From: Cyclobacteriaceae bacterium
GTDB taxonomy: Bacteria; Bacteroidota; Bacteroidia; Cytophagales; Cyclobacteriaceae
Reading direction: 5' to 3'
DNA length: 64,000 nt
Assembly: GCA_028285445.1 (NCBI GenBank)
Contig: JANQPQ010000016.1
Location: 1 to 64,000, forward strand
A program made the position numbers and the translations under genes. Below, one piece after another: positions 53,488 to 62,999 of the stretch. Each line of letters opens with the position of its first letter. The first letter of the stretch is position 1. The notes beneath the pieces are model-generated. The model did not search any database and had not been told where the DNA came from. It saw nothing but the letters and a program-made list of their open reading frames with translations.

Positions 53488-56217
53488 TTGTATATTTTAA
53501 AACACGCTTTTTTTTTGATTTTACTGCTTGTTTTTCAAGGTTTTGCCATCGCCCAGGATACCCCTCCTGACAGCACCCAAGTAAAACAAAATACGCCTGA
53601 TTCACTTAGGACCGAAAATCGCTCCCAGCGTCTTCAGGCACTTGATTCCTTGCAAAGATCGGCCCAAAATGACTCCCTGCGAGTTGCCAATGATAGTATA
53701 CCCCCATCAAACAAGAAGGGCGATATCGACACTACAGTTAAATACTCTGCCGAGGACTCAATAAATTTCAGCGTTGATAACCGCATTGTAAATCTTTATG
53801 GTGATGCCCGTATCAACTACGGAGACATTACCCTGGAGGCAGAGAGAATAATCATTAACTACGAAGATAATACCCTTACGGCCTATGGGGTGGAAGATTC
53901 AACGGGAAGAATGATTGGAAAACCAATTTTTGAAGAGGGTCTGAACAAGTACCAGACTACACGCATGGTTTACAATTTCCAAACCAGAAGGGCCTACATC
54001 CAAGGGGTAGTTACTACCCAGGGGGAAGGGTTTATGCATGGCCATGAGGTTAAGAAAACCGAGGAGAACGATCTCTATATAAAGAATGCCAGGTATACCA
54101 CATGTAACTTAGGAGAACCGCATTTCGACATATTTGCCCCCAAACTAAAAGTAATACCGGGAGATAAGGTAGTTTCAGGTCCTTTCATAATGCGGGTTAA
54201 CAAGGTTCTTACTCCTTTGGGATTCGTATTCGGAATGTTTCCTTCTTCAAAGAACCGGTCGTCGGGTGTTATATTTCCTAGCTATGGAGAAGAAAGAAGG
54301 AGAGGGTTCTTCATTAGCAATGGTGGTTACTTCTGGGCAATAAATGACTACGTAAATCTCGCTGTTACTGGTAATCTTTACTCAAAGGGAAGTTACGGTT
54401 TGAGGGCAGGTTCTACCTATCGTAAGAGATACAAGTACAATGGTAACATGGTATTCAACTTTACTAATACCAAAACTGATGAAACTGAGGCCAATCAAAT
54501 ATCAAGCAGAGATTTCAGTCTAACCTGGTCTCACACTCCACAGAATATTGGTAGAAGCAGCAGATTCTCAGTAAACGTAAATGCCAGATCTAACTCGTTT
54601 GCTGAAAACAACTTTAATGGTGTTGAAAGCAATATCACTGCTCAACTAAGCTCAAGTGTTAGCTATAGCAAAACATTTACTGGTACGCCTTTCTCTATGA
54701 GTTTGAACTCAAGGTTTAACCAGAACCTGTCTACCAAAGCTGCCGACCTACAGCTTCCCGAGCTTTCTGTAAATATGGCAAACCGAAACCCTTTTCTCGG
54801 TAAGGGCAAGTCTCCTAGAACCTGGTATGAGAAGATTGTGATACGATGGGCGATGAGAGGTACAAATCGAATATCAAATACAATCTCCAGCGACTCTATT
54901 GCTCCCATAAACCTGGAGACATTACCAAAGCTCTTCAAAAATGCCCGTCGCGGTTTCACACATAACATACCGGTTTCAACATCGATGAAGCTTTTGAAAT
55001 TCTTCACTTTAACTCCTAATGTAAATTATACGGAGCGCTGGTATTTCGAGAGATTAAATTATAGCTACGATGAGGTTAATGATGTGGTAGTAGAAGATAC
55101 CGTAAGAGGATTTCAAAGAGTTTATGACTTCAGCACTGGTGCCAGCCTGGCTACACGGATTTACGGTACGTTAAATTTCACCAAGGGAAGAATTAAGGCT
55201 ATCAGGCATGTTATAAATCCCAATATCAGCTTTAGCTATCGTCCTGATTTTGGAAAGGAAAGCTTTGGCTACTATGAGAGTGTAAGGGTTAACGCTGAAG
55301 GTGATGAGGAATTACGAAACCGCTATCGTCTGGGGGTTTTTGGATCACCTGGCCAAGGCCGCAGTGGTAATATCGGCCTGAGTGTTTCCAATAACCTGGA
55401 GATGAAAGTGCAGCCAAAGAATGACACCACTAACACCACAAAGAAGGTAACTATTCTAAACAACCTTGCGTTTTCTACCGCCTACAATATTTTCGCGGAG
55501 CAGTTCAAGCTTTCTAATATTAATTTCAGCACCAACACGGTATTGTTTAACCGACTATTAAATGTCGCTATTAGCGGTAGCATTGATCCTTACATCTATG
55601 TGCTAAATGCGCCGATCACTTTCAATGCCGAGGGCGAGAGGGTTGTGTCACAAAGCAGGATCAATGAATTTGCCTGGAATAACGGCCAAGGCCTCGGTCA
55701 GCTTCGATCGCTGAGATTGTCTTTTAATACCAGCCTGAACCCTAAATCGTTTCAAGCCTCTTCAACACCCCCACCTAATAATCCATCGCAAGGCCCTAAC
55801 TCCGGCATTGGTCGGCCAGAACAACTAACAGACCCCGACCTGCAATACATCGAAGACAACCCAAACCTATACGTAGATTTTAGCATCCCCTGGAATTTGC
55901 GTACTACTTACAGTATCAATAGAACCAAGACTGGCTTTCAGGACCCCAGGGTAATTCAATCACTAAGGTTCTCTGGAGACCTGAGACTTACCAAAAACAC
56001 TATCATCAGTTTTAATTCCGGGTATGATTTTGAACAGAAGGATTTCACCACCACTTCTATAAACATTACCAGGAATTTACATTGCTGGGAGATGCTATTT
56101 AGCTGGGTGCCTTTCGGTAACTTCGAATCTTTTGAATTTACCATTAGGGCAAAATCATCAATACTTCAAGATTTGAAATTGAATAGAAGACGGAGCTTCT
56201 TCGATGTTAGAAATTAG
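53488..56217 (+). CDS. lptD: LPS-assembly outer membrane protein, LptD-like
   Basis: A 909-aa outer-membrane protein that should insert LPS at the cell surface. A signal peptide ends near FAIAQ (about 23). A Ser/Gln/Asp-rich linker is followed by an OstA/LptA-like beta-jellyroll (about 85-220, with EAERIIINYEDNTL) and then the LPS-assembly barrel to the C-terminus. The start is uncertain: TTG at 53488 is used, but a CTG at 53476 would give a more typical MKKA-like beginning; there is no ATG. It diverges from the amidase/MlaD pair and converges on lysS with no gap. Confidence 0.85.
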   Translation: MYILKHAFFLILLLVFQGFAIAQDTPPDSTQVKQNTPDSLRTENRSQRLQALDSLQRSAQNDSLRVANDSIPPSNKKGDIDTTVKYSAEDSINFSVDNRIVNLYGDARINYGDITLEAERIIINYEDNTLTAYGVEDSTGRMIGKPIFEEGLNKYQTTRMVYNFQTRRAYIQGVVTTQGEGFMHGHEVKKTEENDLYIKNARYTTCNLGEPHFDIFAPKLKVIPGDKVVSGPFIMRVNKVLTPLGFVFGMFPSSKNRSSGVIFPSYGEERRRGFFISNGGYFWAINDYVNLAVTGNLYSKGSYGLRAGSTYRKRYKYNGNMVFNFTNTKTDETEANQISSRDFSLTWSHTPQNIGRSSRFSVNVNARSNSFAENNFNGVESNITAQLSSSVSYSKTFTGTPFSMSLNSRFNQNLSTKAADLQLPELSVNMANRNPFLGKGKSPRTWYEKIVIRWAMRGTNRISNTISSDSIAPINLETLPKLFKNARRGFTHNIPVSTSMKLLKFFTLTPNVNYTERWYFERLNYSYDEVNDVVVEDTVRGFQRVYDFSTGASLATRIYGTLNFTKGRIKAIRHVINPNISFSYRPDFGKESFGYYESVRVNAEGDEELRNRYRLGVFGSPGQGRSGNIGLSVSNNLEMKVQPKNDTTNTTKKVTILNNLAFSTAYNIFAEQFKLSNINFSTNTVLFNRLLNVAISGSIDPYIYVLNAPITFNAEGERVVSQSRINEFAWNNGQGLGQLRSLRLSFNTSLNPKSFQASSTPPPNNPSQGPNSGIGRPEQLTDPDLQYIEDNPNLYVDFSIPWNLRTTYSINRTKTGFQDPRVIQSLRFSGDLRLTKNTIISFNSGYDFEQKDFTTTSINITRNLHCWEMLFSWVPFGNFESFEFTIRAKSSILQDLKLNRRRSFFDVRN

Positions 56218-57948
56218 CTAATCAACCCAGCTTTGTACTTCTTCCAGGGTGGGATTTTTGACGTCATTCAGCTTCATCTTCTTCCGCATTCCGCACACAT
56301 CATTGAAAAGCTTATTTGGATTAGCCTCCTTTAGTTGGGGGATAGTTTGAATACCCACTTTTTGTAGAATTGGAATCAGTTCCTCGCGAATCCCAGCCGC
56401 TACATAATCGGCCTCAGTAGCTTCCTGCACTTTTTTCTCGGGCTTCATTTGTGGAAAGAAGATGACATCCTGAATTGACGATGAGTTTGTCATAATCATC
56501 GTGAGCCTATCCATACCAACTCCTAGGCCGGCAGTTGGAGGCATGCCATATTCCAGGGCCCGCAAATAGTCTTCATCCACAAGCATGGTCTCATCGTCGC
56601 CTCTTTCTCCTAGTTTTAACTGCTCTTCAAATCGACGTCTTTGATCTAACGGGTCATTCAACTCCGAAAATGCATTGCATATTTCCTTCCCATTGGCAAT
56701 TGCCTCAAACCTCTCTACCAAGCCTTCTTTGGTTCTGTGCTTCTTCGCTAAAGGAGACATCTCAACTGGATAATCTGTTATGTAGGTAGGCTGTATCAAC
56801 AGCGGTTCGCACTTCTCCCCAAATATTTCGTCGATCAATTTTCCTTTGCCCATGGAATCATCAATTGGCACGTCCAGTTTTCTGGCCGTTTCACGGAGAT
56901 GAGTTTCATCCATATCAGAGATATCGATTCCTGTAAAGTGCTCAATGGCTTCGTACATGGTATAGCGCTTCCATGGCCGCTTGAAATCTATCTCATTTTC
57001 TCCTACTTGCACTTTGGTGGTTCCATGTAGATCAAGGGCTACCTTTTCTATCATCTCTTCCACCAACTCCATCATCCACTCATAGTCCTTATAGGCAACG
57101 TACAGTTCTACCTGGGTAAATTCAGGGTTATGGAACCGCGACATACCTTCGTTCCTAAAATCTTTCGAAAATTCAAAAACGCCGTCATAACCACCAACGA
57201 TCAGTCTTTTTAGATAGAGTTCATTGGCAATGCGCAGATAAAGCGTCATGTCCAATGAGTTGTGATGGGTCTTGAAGGGCCTGGCGAGTGCTCCCCCATA
57301 TAGAGGCTGTAGTATGGGAGTCTCAACCTCCAGGTAGCCCTTGCCAGCAAGGAAACTGCGCATGCTGTTGTAAACCTGCGTTCTCTGCTCAAATACTTTT
57401 CGTACTTGAGGATTTATTGTCAGGTCAACATAACGTTGTCTATAGCGAGTCTCAGGATCAGTGAATGCATCATGCACCTGCTTGTTTCCGTCCTCGTCTA
57501 CAGATTCCTTTACCACAGGCAAGGGACGAAGCGATTTGCTTAACACTTGCAACTCGCTAGCATGTACTGAAAGCTCGCCGGTTTGGGTAGTAAATATCTT
57601 TCCTTTAACGCCCACAATATCTCCAATATCCAACAGCCGCTTAAAAACGATATTATAAAGTGTTTTGTCTTCACCCGGGCAAAGGTCATCGCGTCGCAGA
57701 TAAATCTGCATCCGCCCGGTGCTGTCCTGTAATTCTGCGAATGAGGCTGAACCCATTATTCTACGACTCATTATGCGGCCGGCAATAGCAACCTCCTCGC
57801 CATCGTTGGCTTTATTCTCAGCCCCGTCATTAATACTTTGGGCCGTAGCAGATACTGGATAAAGGTCCGCCGGATAGGGATCTATCCCCAATTTTTCAAG
57901 CTCTTCCAGCGCTTGCCTTCTAACTATCTCTTGTTCACTTAGTGGCAT
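56218..57948 (-). CDS. lysS: Lysyl-tRNA synthetase, class II
   Basis: Class II synthetase (576 aa). An OB-fold anticodon domain (about 50-150, with [22 protein letters not shown]) precedes the catalytic core with [36 protein letters not shown] and the motif 3 region [12 protein letters not shown]. About 70 extra residues follow motif 3, with a helical, helix-hairpin-like pattern absent from the about 505-aa E. coli enzyme. The ATG at 57948 is chosen; a TTG at 57972 would overlap the -7 element. It abuts lptD end to end. Confidence 0.95.
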   Translation of the reverse strand: MPLSEQEIVRRQALEELEKLGIDPYPADLYPVSATAQSINDGAENKANDGEEVAIAGRIMSRRIMGSASFAELQDSTGRMQIYLRRDDLCPGEDKTLYNIVFKRLLDIGDIVGVKGKIFTTQTGELSVHASELQVLSKSLRPLPVVKESVDEDGNKQVHDAFTDPETRYRQRYVDLTINPQVRKVFEQRTQVYNSMRSFLAGKGYLEVETPILQPLYGGALARPFKTHHNSLDMTLYLRIANELYLKRLIVGGYDGVFEFSKDFRNEGMSRFHNPEFTQVELYVAYKDYEWMMELVEEMIEKVALDLHGTTKVQVGENEIDFKRPWKRYTMYEAIEHFTGIDISDMDETHLRETARKLDVPIDDSMGKGKLIDEIFGEKCEPLLIQPTYITDYPVEMSPLAKKHRTKEGLVERFEAIANGKEICNAFSELNDPLDQRRRFEEQLKLGERGDDETMLVDEDYLRALEYGMPPTAGLGVGMDRLTMIMTNSSSIQDVIFFPQMKPEKKVQEATEADYVAAGIREELIPILQKVGIQTIPQLKEANPNKLFNDVCGMRKKMKLNDVKNPTLEEVQSWVD

Positions 57949-57969
57949 GTGGTACTCAATATTAGGCTG

Positions 57970-57977
57970 CAAATTTA
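57970..57977 (-). promoter_or_regulatory. -7 element for lysS
   Basis: TAAATTTG on the minus strand matches TAnnTTTG; no -33 box is seen. Initiation near 57963 leaves about 15 nt before the ATG at 57948. Confidence 0.45.
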
Positions 57978-58024
57978 GTAGAAATTGCCGACTTCACGGC
58001 CAGTCGAAATCAAGCAGATTGAAA

Positions 58025-59209
58025 CTATTTCTCTTGGCGGCGCCTCTTTAATTCCTTTTTCAATAAGGTCAACTCCCGACTACTCTGGCCTTTGACGGAA
58101 GTATTCTCGTCAGCGCGTCGGAATAAATAAGGCATGACAGATTTTACCGGCCCATAAGGTACATATTTGGCTACATTGTAACCCTTACTTGCGAGGTTAT
58201 AGGAGATATGGTCACTCATACCATAAAGCTGACCAAAATAGATACGTGGATCATTTGGCTTTAACCCATGTTTATCCATCAATACAGTTAAATAGTAGCT
58301 GCTGTATTCATTGTGAGATCCACAAAAAAGAAATATCCTTTGCTTATTGTCTATACAGAATTTCAAGGCATCGTTGAAGTCTCTATCTGTGGCTTCTTTG
58401 TTGGGTTGAATAGGGTCTGGATATCCTAACGCATCCGCCCTTTCCCTTTCCTTCTCCATGTAGGCTCCTCTTACCAATTTAGCTCCCAGAAAATAACTGT
58501 CTGCCGCCGCATGCTGAAAAGCCTCCTTGAGATTTGCAAGCATATCGTGGCGATAGAGTTGGAAGGTATTGTAAATAATGGCTTGTGCCCTGTTGTATTT
58601 CGCCATCATCTCGTAAGCAATATCATCAATGGGCTTTTGTATCCAGGTTTCTTCGGCATCGATTAACATAGGCACGTTATGCTCGAAAGCGTAGTTCGCT
58701 ATCTTATCGATTCGATCTTTAATTCTTTGGAATGCCGCCCGGTCTTGCTCTGATACTTCCTCTCCGCTTTGTATTCTTTCCAAAAGCTCCACAGAGCCAA
58801 GTCCGGATACCTTAAATACGCAAAAAGGCATGTCCTCCCCGCCAGCAGCCTTCTCCATGGTTTTCAATGTTTCCTGCATAGCAGTTTCGAAACCCTCCTC
58901 AGATTTCTCACCCTCAACGGAGTAATCAAGTATGGTCTTAAGGTTTGAAGCACTAAGCTCTTCGATTGTCTGCTGGCTATCTGCTATAGTCTCCCCGCCA
59001 CAAAAGTGATCGAAAACAGTTGGCCTCACAGCCCACTCAACTGGTATTCTCAACCGCAGCGCTAGTTTCACCAGATTTGTAGCAAGCTTTGAAAAAAAAG
59101 GCTTGTTTACCAGCGCAAATAGAAAGTACGCTTTCCTTAATTCCTTATTAGTTCTGCTCGCAAAGGCGGTGGCGGTATTATCAAAATCAACATGGGTTTT
59201 GATCTCCAT
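58025..59209 (-). CDS. Proline dehydrogenase (monofunctional)
   Basis: FAD-dependent enzyme of 394 aa that oxidises proline to pyrroline-5-carboxylate at the membrane. It shows the PRODH TIM-barrel hallmarks: MLIDAEETWIQKPIDDI, GAKLVRGAYMEKERERA and the substrate-binding ending GQLYGMSDHISYNLA with YVPYGPVKSVMPYLFRR. There is no P5C dehydrogenase domain and none encoded nearby. The ATG at 59209 lies about 14 nt from the predicted transcription start; a GTG at 59251 lies upstream of the -7 element (59230-59237). Confidence 0.94.
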   Translation of the reverse strand: MEIKTHVDFDNTATAFASRTNKELRKAYFLFALVNKPFFSKLATNLVKLALRLRIPVEWAVRPTVFDHFCGGETIADSQQTIEELSASNLKTILDYSVEGEKSEEGFETAMQETLKTMEKAAGGEDMPFCVFKVSGLGSVELLERIQSGEEVSEQDRAAFQRIKDRIDKIANYAFEHNVPMLIDAEETWIQKPIDDIAYEMMAKYNRAQAIIYNTFQLYRHDMLANLKEAFQHAAADSYFLGAKLVRGAYMEKERERADALGYPDPIQPNKEATDRDFNDALKFCIDNKQRIFLFCGSHNEYSSYYLTVLMDKHGLKPNDPRIYFGQLYGMSDHISYNLASKGYNVAKYVPYGPVKSVMPYLFRRADENTSVKGQSSRELTLLKKELKRRRQEK

Positions 59210-59229
59210 TGGCAGGTAAATCGAAGTCA

Positions 59230-59237
59230 CAAATATA
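59230..59237 (-). promoter_or_regulatory. -7 element for proline dehydrogenase
   Basis: TATATTTG on the minus strand matches TAnnTTTG, without a recognisable -33 box. Initiation near 59223. Confidence 0.42.
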
Positions 59238-59312
59238 TAAAAAGATTGCACTTTCGTTGGGAGGATACTAAGGTAGCAGCTAACTTGGATGAAGCGTTAA
59301 AAACAGCCGTAA

Positions 59313-60404
59313 ATGGCCGAAAAAGACCATAAATTTAGTAACGGAAACAACACAGTACCGCTAATTATTGCAGGTCCTTGTAGTGCAGAATCTGAAGAAC
59401 AGCTTCGCGATATTTGCGCTCAACTGCGGGACTTGGATATTCCCATAACTCGGGCGGGAGTCTGGAAGCCCAGATCAAGGCCACGTAATTTTGAGGGAGC
59501 GGGCGTGGAGGCCCTCAAGTGGATCAAAAATATAAGTTCCGAATTCCACCAACAGTTTGCCATTGAAGTTGCTACTCCTGAACATGTCGAAGCGGGTCTT
59601 AAGCATGGGATTGAAATCTTTTGGATCGGAGCCAGAACCTCCGTTAATCCTTTTGCTGTCCAGGAAATTGCCGACGCCTTAAAAGGTGTTGAGGCTTCGG
59701 TGATGGTAAAGAACCCTATTAATCCTGATTTGAGTTTATGGCGCGGAGCCATTGAGCGTGTTCAGCAAGCGGGCATCAAAGAGGTAGCGGCCATCCATAG
59801 GGGGTTCTCTTCTTTTCAAGAGAGCAAATTTCGAAATCCACCTGCCTGGCAAATACCCATCGAATTGAAAAGTATGATGCCAGATATTCCATTGATATGC
59901 GACCCCAGCCATATCGGTGGCAGTCGATCGATGATCTACGATATTTCGCAGAAAGCGCTGGATCTCAACTACGATGGACTAATGATAGAGACACACCCCA
60001 GACCTGATGAGGCGCTGAGCGATGCAGAGCAGCAGATCACCCCTCTGCAGCTTTCGGAAGTAATGAGCCAGCTTAAAATTCGGGACGAGAAATCTGACAA
60101 TGAGGCCTTTTTGAATCAACTTGAAGATTTGCGTGAAAAGATAGACCAAGCAGATCGCGAGATCGTTGAGGCCATTGCAGCAAGGATGAGAATTGTGGAT
60201 CGGATTGGCGAATACAAAAAGGAAAACAACGTAACAATTTTTCAGTTGGAGCGGTGGAAGGAAATTCTTGAAACCAGACCTCAGTGGGCAAAAGCACTGT
60301 TGCTAAACGAGAATTTCATACAGGAACTTTATAAAATTATTCATTCAGAATCGATCAAAAGTCAAACCGACATTATGAACCGATCCACAGCTGATCCCAA
60401 ATAA
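59313..60404 (+). CDS. Fused DAHP synthase-chorismate mutase
   Basis: A 363-aa bifunctional enzyme. The N-terminal domain (about 1-255) is a KDO8P-synthase-related DAHP synthase with IAGPCSAESEE, AGVWKPRSRP and CDPSHIGGSR. It joins PEP and erythrose-4-phosphate, first step of the shikimate pathway. The C-terminal domain (about 265-355) is a helical AroQ-type chorismate mutase (EDLREKIDQADREIVEAIAAR), converting chorismate to prephenate. The fusion is known in Bacteroidota and may let prephenate inhibit entry; that control is inference. Its stop overlaps the aroB start by one base. Confidence 0.94.
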   Translation: MAEKDHKFSNGNNTVPLIIAGPCSAESEEQLRDICAQLRDLDIPITRAGVWKPRSRPRNFEGAGVEALKWIKNISSEFHQQFAIEVATPEHVEAGLKHGIEIFWIGARTSVNPFAVQEIADALKGVEASVMVKNPINPDLSLWRGAIERVQQAGIKEVAAIHRGFSSFQESKFRNPPAWQIPIELKSMMPDIPLICDPSHIGGSRSMIYDISQKALDLNYDGLMIETHPRPDEALSDAEQQITPLQLSEVMSQLKIRDEKSDNEAFLNQLEDLREKIDQADREIVEAIAARMRIVDRIGEYKKENNVTIFQLERWKEILETRPQWAKALLLNENFIQELYKIIHSESIKSQTDIMNRSTADPK

Positions 60405-61435
60405 TGCCCACTAGTAATATCATTTTCGGAGATCTTAGTGACAATTTGAAGACCATTTTCGAGAATGCAATCTACAGCAAGATGGCAGTGCTGGTTGATG
60501 AAAATACTTTAACCCATTGCTATCCACGTATCCAAACCCATCTTCCCGAGCACCAGTTGATTGAAATCAAAAGTGGAGAAACAAACAAAAATATCAACAC
60601 TTGTGAAGCCATTTGGACTGCGATGTCTGATTTACAATTGGACCGGTCTTCTTTGCTAATTAACCTGGGTGGTGGTGTGATTGGAGACATGGGCGGCTTT
60701 TGCGCGGCCACCTTCAAAAGAGGCATAGATTTCATCAACATCCCCACTACGCTTCTTGCCCAGGTAGACGCCAGCATAGGGGGCAAATTGGGCATTGATT
60801 TCTTGGGATACAAAAACCATATCGGGTTGTTTCAAGAGCCACGATTTATTTACATTGACGAGAATTTTCTGGAAACACTACCAGATGAACAAATGCGCTC
60901 AGGGTTTGCTGAGGTTATTAAGCATGGGCTAATTTACGATGATGAGTCCTTCTATTATCTTACCTCCGCCAATTGGGAAGATTTGAACTGGCGATCGATA
61001 ATTAAGCAATCGATTGGTGTTAAGCAGGAAATCGTTGAGAAAGACCCACTTGAAAAAGGCCTGCGCAAGATCCTCAACTTCGGACATACCTTGGGGCATG
61101 CCATTGAAAGTTTCTTCTTATCAACGGGCAGACCTATTCTACATGGGGAAGCCGTGGCCATGGGAATGATCTGCGAGAGTTATCTATCTATGAAAAGAAA
61201 TGGACTTGACCCCAGTAGCTTAGACATGATTTGCAACTATATGGGGAACGTTTTTAAACCGATAGGTCTACCGGATCGGAATGAAGAAATAGTAGAAAGG
61301 TTGAAGCAGGATAAGAAAAATACGGGCAATACAATTCAATGCACCTTGCTTTCAGCAATTGGCAAGGCCGATTATAATGTCACTATTAGTCTAGAGGAAG
61401 CCTCCGAGAGCATTGATTTCTACAAAGGGTTTTAG
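60404..61435 (+). CDS. aroB: 3-dehydroquinate synthase
   Basis: NAD- and zinc-dependent enzyme (343 aa) converting DAHP to 3-dehydroquinate. The NAD site LGGGVIGDMGGF, PTTLLAQVDASIGGK and the metal-binding NFGHTLGHAIES with HGEAVAMGM are intact. Its ATG overlaps the preceding stop codon (TAATG), so translation is coupled to DAHP synthase, supplying successive steps. Its stop overlaps that of the YtxH-like gene on the other strand. Confidence 0.96.
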   Translation: MPTSNIIFGDLSDNLKTIFENAIYSKMAVLVDENTLTHCYPRIQTHLPEHQLIEIKSGETNKNINTCEAIWTAMSDLQLDRSSLLINLGGGVIGDMGGFCAATFKRGIDFINIPTTLLAQVDASIGGKLGIDFLGYKNHIGLFQEPRFIYIDENFLETLPDEQMRSGFAEVIKHGLIYDDESFYYLTSANWEDLNWRSIIKQSIGVKQEIVEKDPLEKGLRKILNFGHTLGHAIESFFLSTGRPILHGEAVAMGMICESYLSMKRNGLDPSSLDMICNYMGNVFKPIGLPDRNEEIVERLKQDKKNTGNTIQCTLLSAIGKADYNVTISLEEASESIDFYKGF

Positions 61436-61629
61436 ATGAAAGAGTTCTCTGATTCGATTTTCTTCACTTTTCCCTTAACAGATGAGATCACCCCATCTCT
61501 TAAATCACTTACTTTTCTGGAGAGATCTTGACGTACCCTTTTGCCCTTTGAAGTTACAGCAAAGGAAGCCAAGGCAGCTCCAGCGGCTACTCCCAACAAG
61601 ATTGCTACTTTTTTACCTGTCGATGCCAT
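61432..61629 (-). CDS. YtxH-like small membrane protein
   Basis: A 65-aa protein: an N-terminal small-residue helix (KKVAILLGVAAGAALASFAV, about 6-25) followed by SKGKRVRQDLSRKVSDLRDG and a lysine-rich amphipathic tail. This is the layout of YtxH-domain proteins, often stress- or envelope-related, with no firm function. It lies between aroB and aroA on the opposite strand, overlapping the aroB stop by 4 bp. Confidence 0.78.
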   Translation of the reverse strand: MASTGKKVAILLGVAAGAALASFAVTSKGKRVRQDLSRKVSDLRDGVISSVKGKVKKIESENSFI

Positions 61630-61654
61630 GTTTATAAAATATAATCAATTGAAG

Positions 61655-61673
61655 ACGGTATTACAAATACCGT
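61655..61673. repeat. Perfect 8-bp inverted repeat upstream of aroA
   Basis: ACGGTATT (61655-61662), loop ACA, AATACCGT (61666-61673). It lies in the 143-bp gap between the YtxH-like gene and aroA, about 25 bp upstream of the former and 100 bp upstream of aroA. It has no adjacent T run on either strand, so an operator is more likely than a terminator. Nothing else in 61630-61772 could be assigned. Confidence 0.6.
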
Positions 61674-61772
61674 GCTACACTAGCTAACGTAAAAATGTCT
61701 GTTTAGATTTCTTCATGGCTGAATTTATTTCATCATTTTTGTGAACCAATTTTAATGTCTTAATTCTCTCAC

Positions 61773-62999
61773 TTGCAGGAGCTAGTTCACATAAAAACCA
61801 CCAAGGCCGTAAACGCCAGCATTAATATCCCCGCCTCTAAAAGTGAAAGTAACCGGGCTTTGATGATCAACGCCTTAAGTCACCAACGATCTACTCTTCA
61901 TAATTTATCCCAGTCAAACGACACCAAGCTGATGATGGAAGCGCTGTCATCAAAAAATGACGTTGCAAATGTTGAAGATGCGGGTACCGTAATGAGGTTT
62001 GCTGCGGCATACTTTTCCCTGGGGGCAGAAAGAAGAATAACCCTAAAAGGTACCGATCGCATGCACCAACGGCCTATTGGAATCCTAGTGGATGTGTTGA
62101 ATAGCCTGGGTGCAGATGTCCAGTATTTAGGAGAGTCAGGGTTCCCCCCACTGGCCATCGAGAAGCTCACACGGCAAAAGCTTACCAAGGTTAGCATTGA
62201 CGCGAATATTAGCAGTCAATACATTTCAGCTTTGTTAATGATCGCGCCACTGTTACCTGAAGGGTTGCATTTGAAGCTTCAGAGGGAAGTTGCAAGCAGG
62301 CCCTACATCGATCTGACTTTAGGTATAATGTCTGAATTTGGCATTGACTATAGGCTCGATGGTGCTGAGATACAAATTTTGCCGCAGCTTTACCAGCCAA
62401 TTGAATTTCGCATCGATGGGGACTGGTCCGGAGCCAGTTATTGGTATGCGATTGCGGCTATCGCCGATGTAGCCGAAATTAGTCTAACCGGATTGAAAGA
62501 AAAGCCACTGCAAGGCGACGCGGTGCTGGTATCTATAATGGAAGAATTGGGGGTAACTACCAAATGGAAAGATGGAGCCTACAAGCTTAGTAAGGGGAAG
62601 CACAACACACAATTCACTTTTAACTTTCAGGATTATCCAGATCTGGCGCCGACAATTGCCGTAGTTTGTGCTGCTAAGGGTATTCCTGCCACCTTAGCCG
62701 GCCTTCATAGTTTGCACATCAAGGAAACCGATAGGGTTGAAGCTCTTCAAACCGAACTTTCCAAACTCGGCGTTAAGACAAGCTACGGCCTCGGTACATT
62801 GAAAATCGAAAGCGCTGTTCAAAACACTCAGGTAGAACCTATCACAACTTATAGGGACCACCGCATGGCTATGGCATTTACACCATTGGCTTGCTTGTTT
62901 GACATTTCGATCCAAGACCCTATGGTGGTTGGTAAGTCTTACCCAACATTTTGGGATGATCTAAAACTTGCTGGCTTTACTCCGAATTTTCAGCGTTAA
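61773..62999 (+). CDS. aroA: 3-phosphoshikimate 1-carboxyvinyltransferase (EPSP synthase)
   Basis: Cytosolic enzyme (408 aa) that transfers enolpyruvate from PEP to shikimate-3-phosphate. PASKSESNRALMINAL near the N-terminus, DAGTVMRFAAAYF, the mid-protein DWSGASYW and YRDHRMAMAF are the expected phosphate and PEP contacts. It is slightly shorter than the 427-aa E. coli enzyme. The start is TTG at 61773: TAA closes the frame at 61761 and no ATG lies between. Its end overlaps the oppositely transcribed BtuF-like gene by 23 bp. Confidence 0.93.
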   Translation: MQELVHIKTTKAVNASINIPASKSESNRALMINALSHQRSTLHNLSQSNDTKLMMEALSSKNDVANVEDAGTVMRFAAAYFSLGAERRITLKGTDRMHQRPIGILVDVLNSLGADVQYLGESGFPPLAIEKLTRQKLTKVSIDANISSQYISALLMIAPLLPEGLHLKLQREVASRPYIDLTLGIMSEFGIDYRLDGAEIQILPQLYQPIEFRIDGDWSGASYWYAIAAIADVAEISLTGLKEKPLQGDAVLVSIMEELGVTTKWKDGAYKLSKGKHNTQFTFNFQDYPDLAPTIAVVCAAKGIPATLAGLHSLHIKETDRVEALQTELSKLGVKTSYGLGTLKIESAVQNTQVEPITTYRDHRMAMAFTPLACLFDISIQDPMVVGKSYPTFWDDLKLAGFTPNFQR

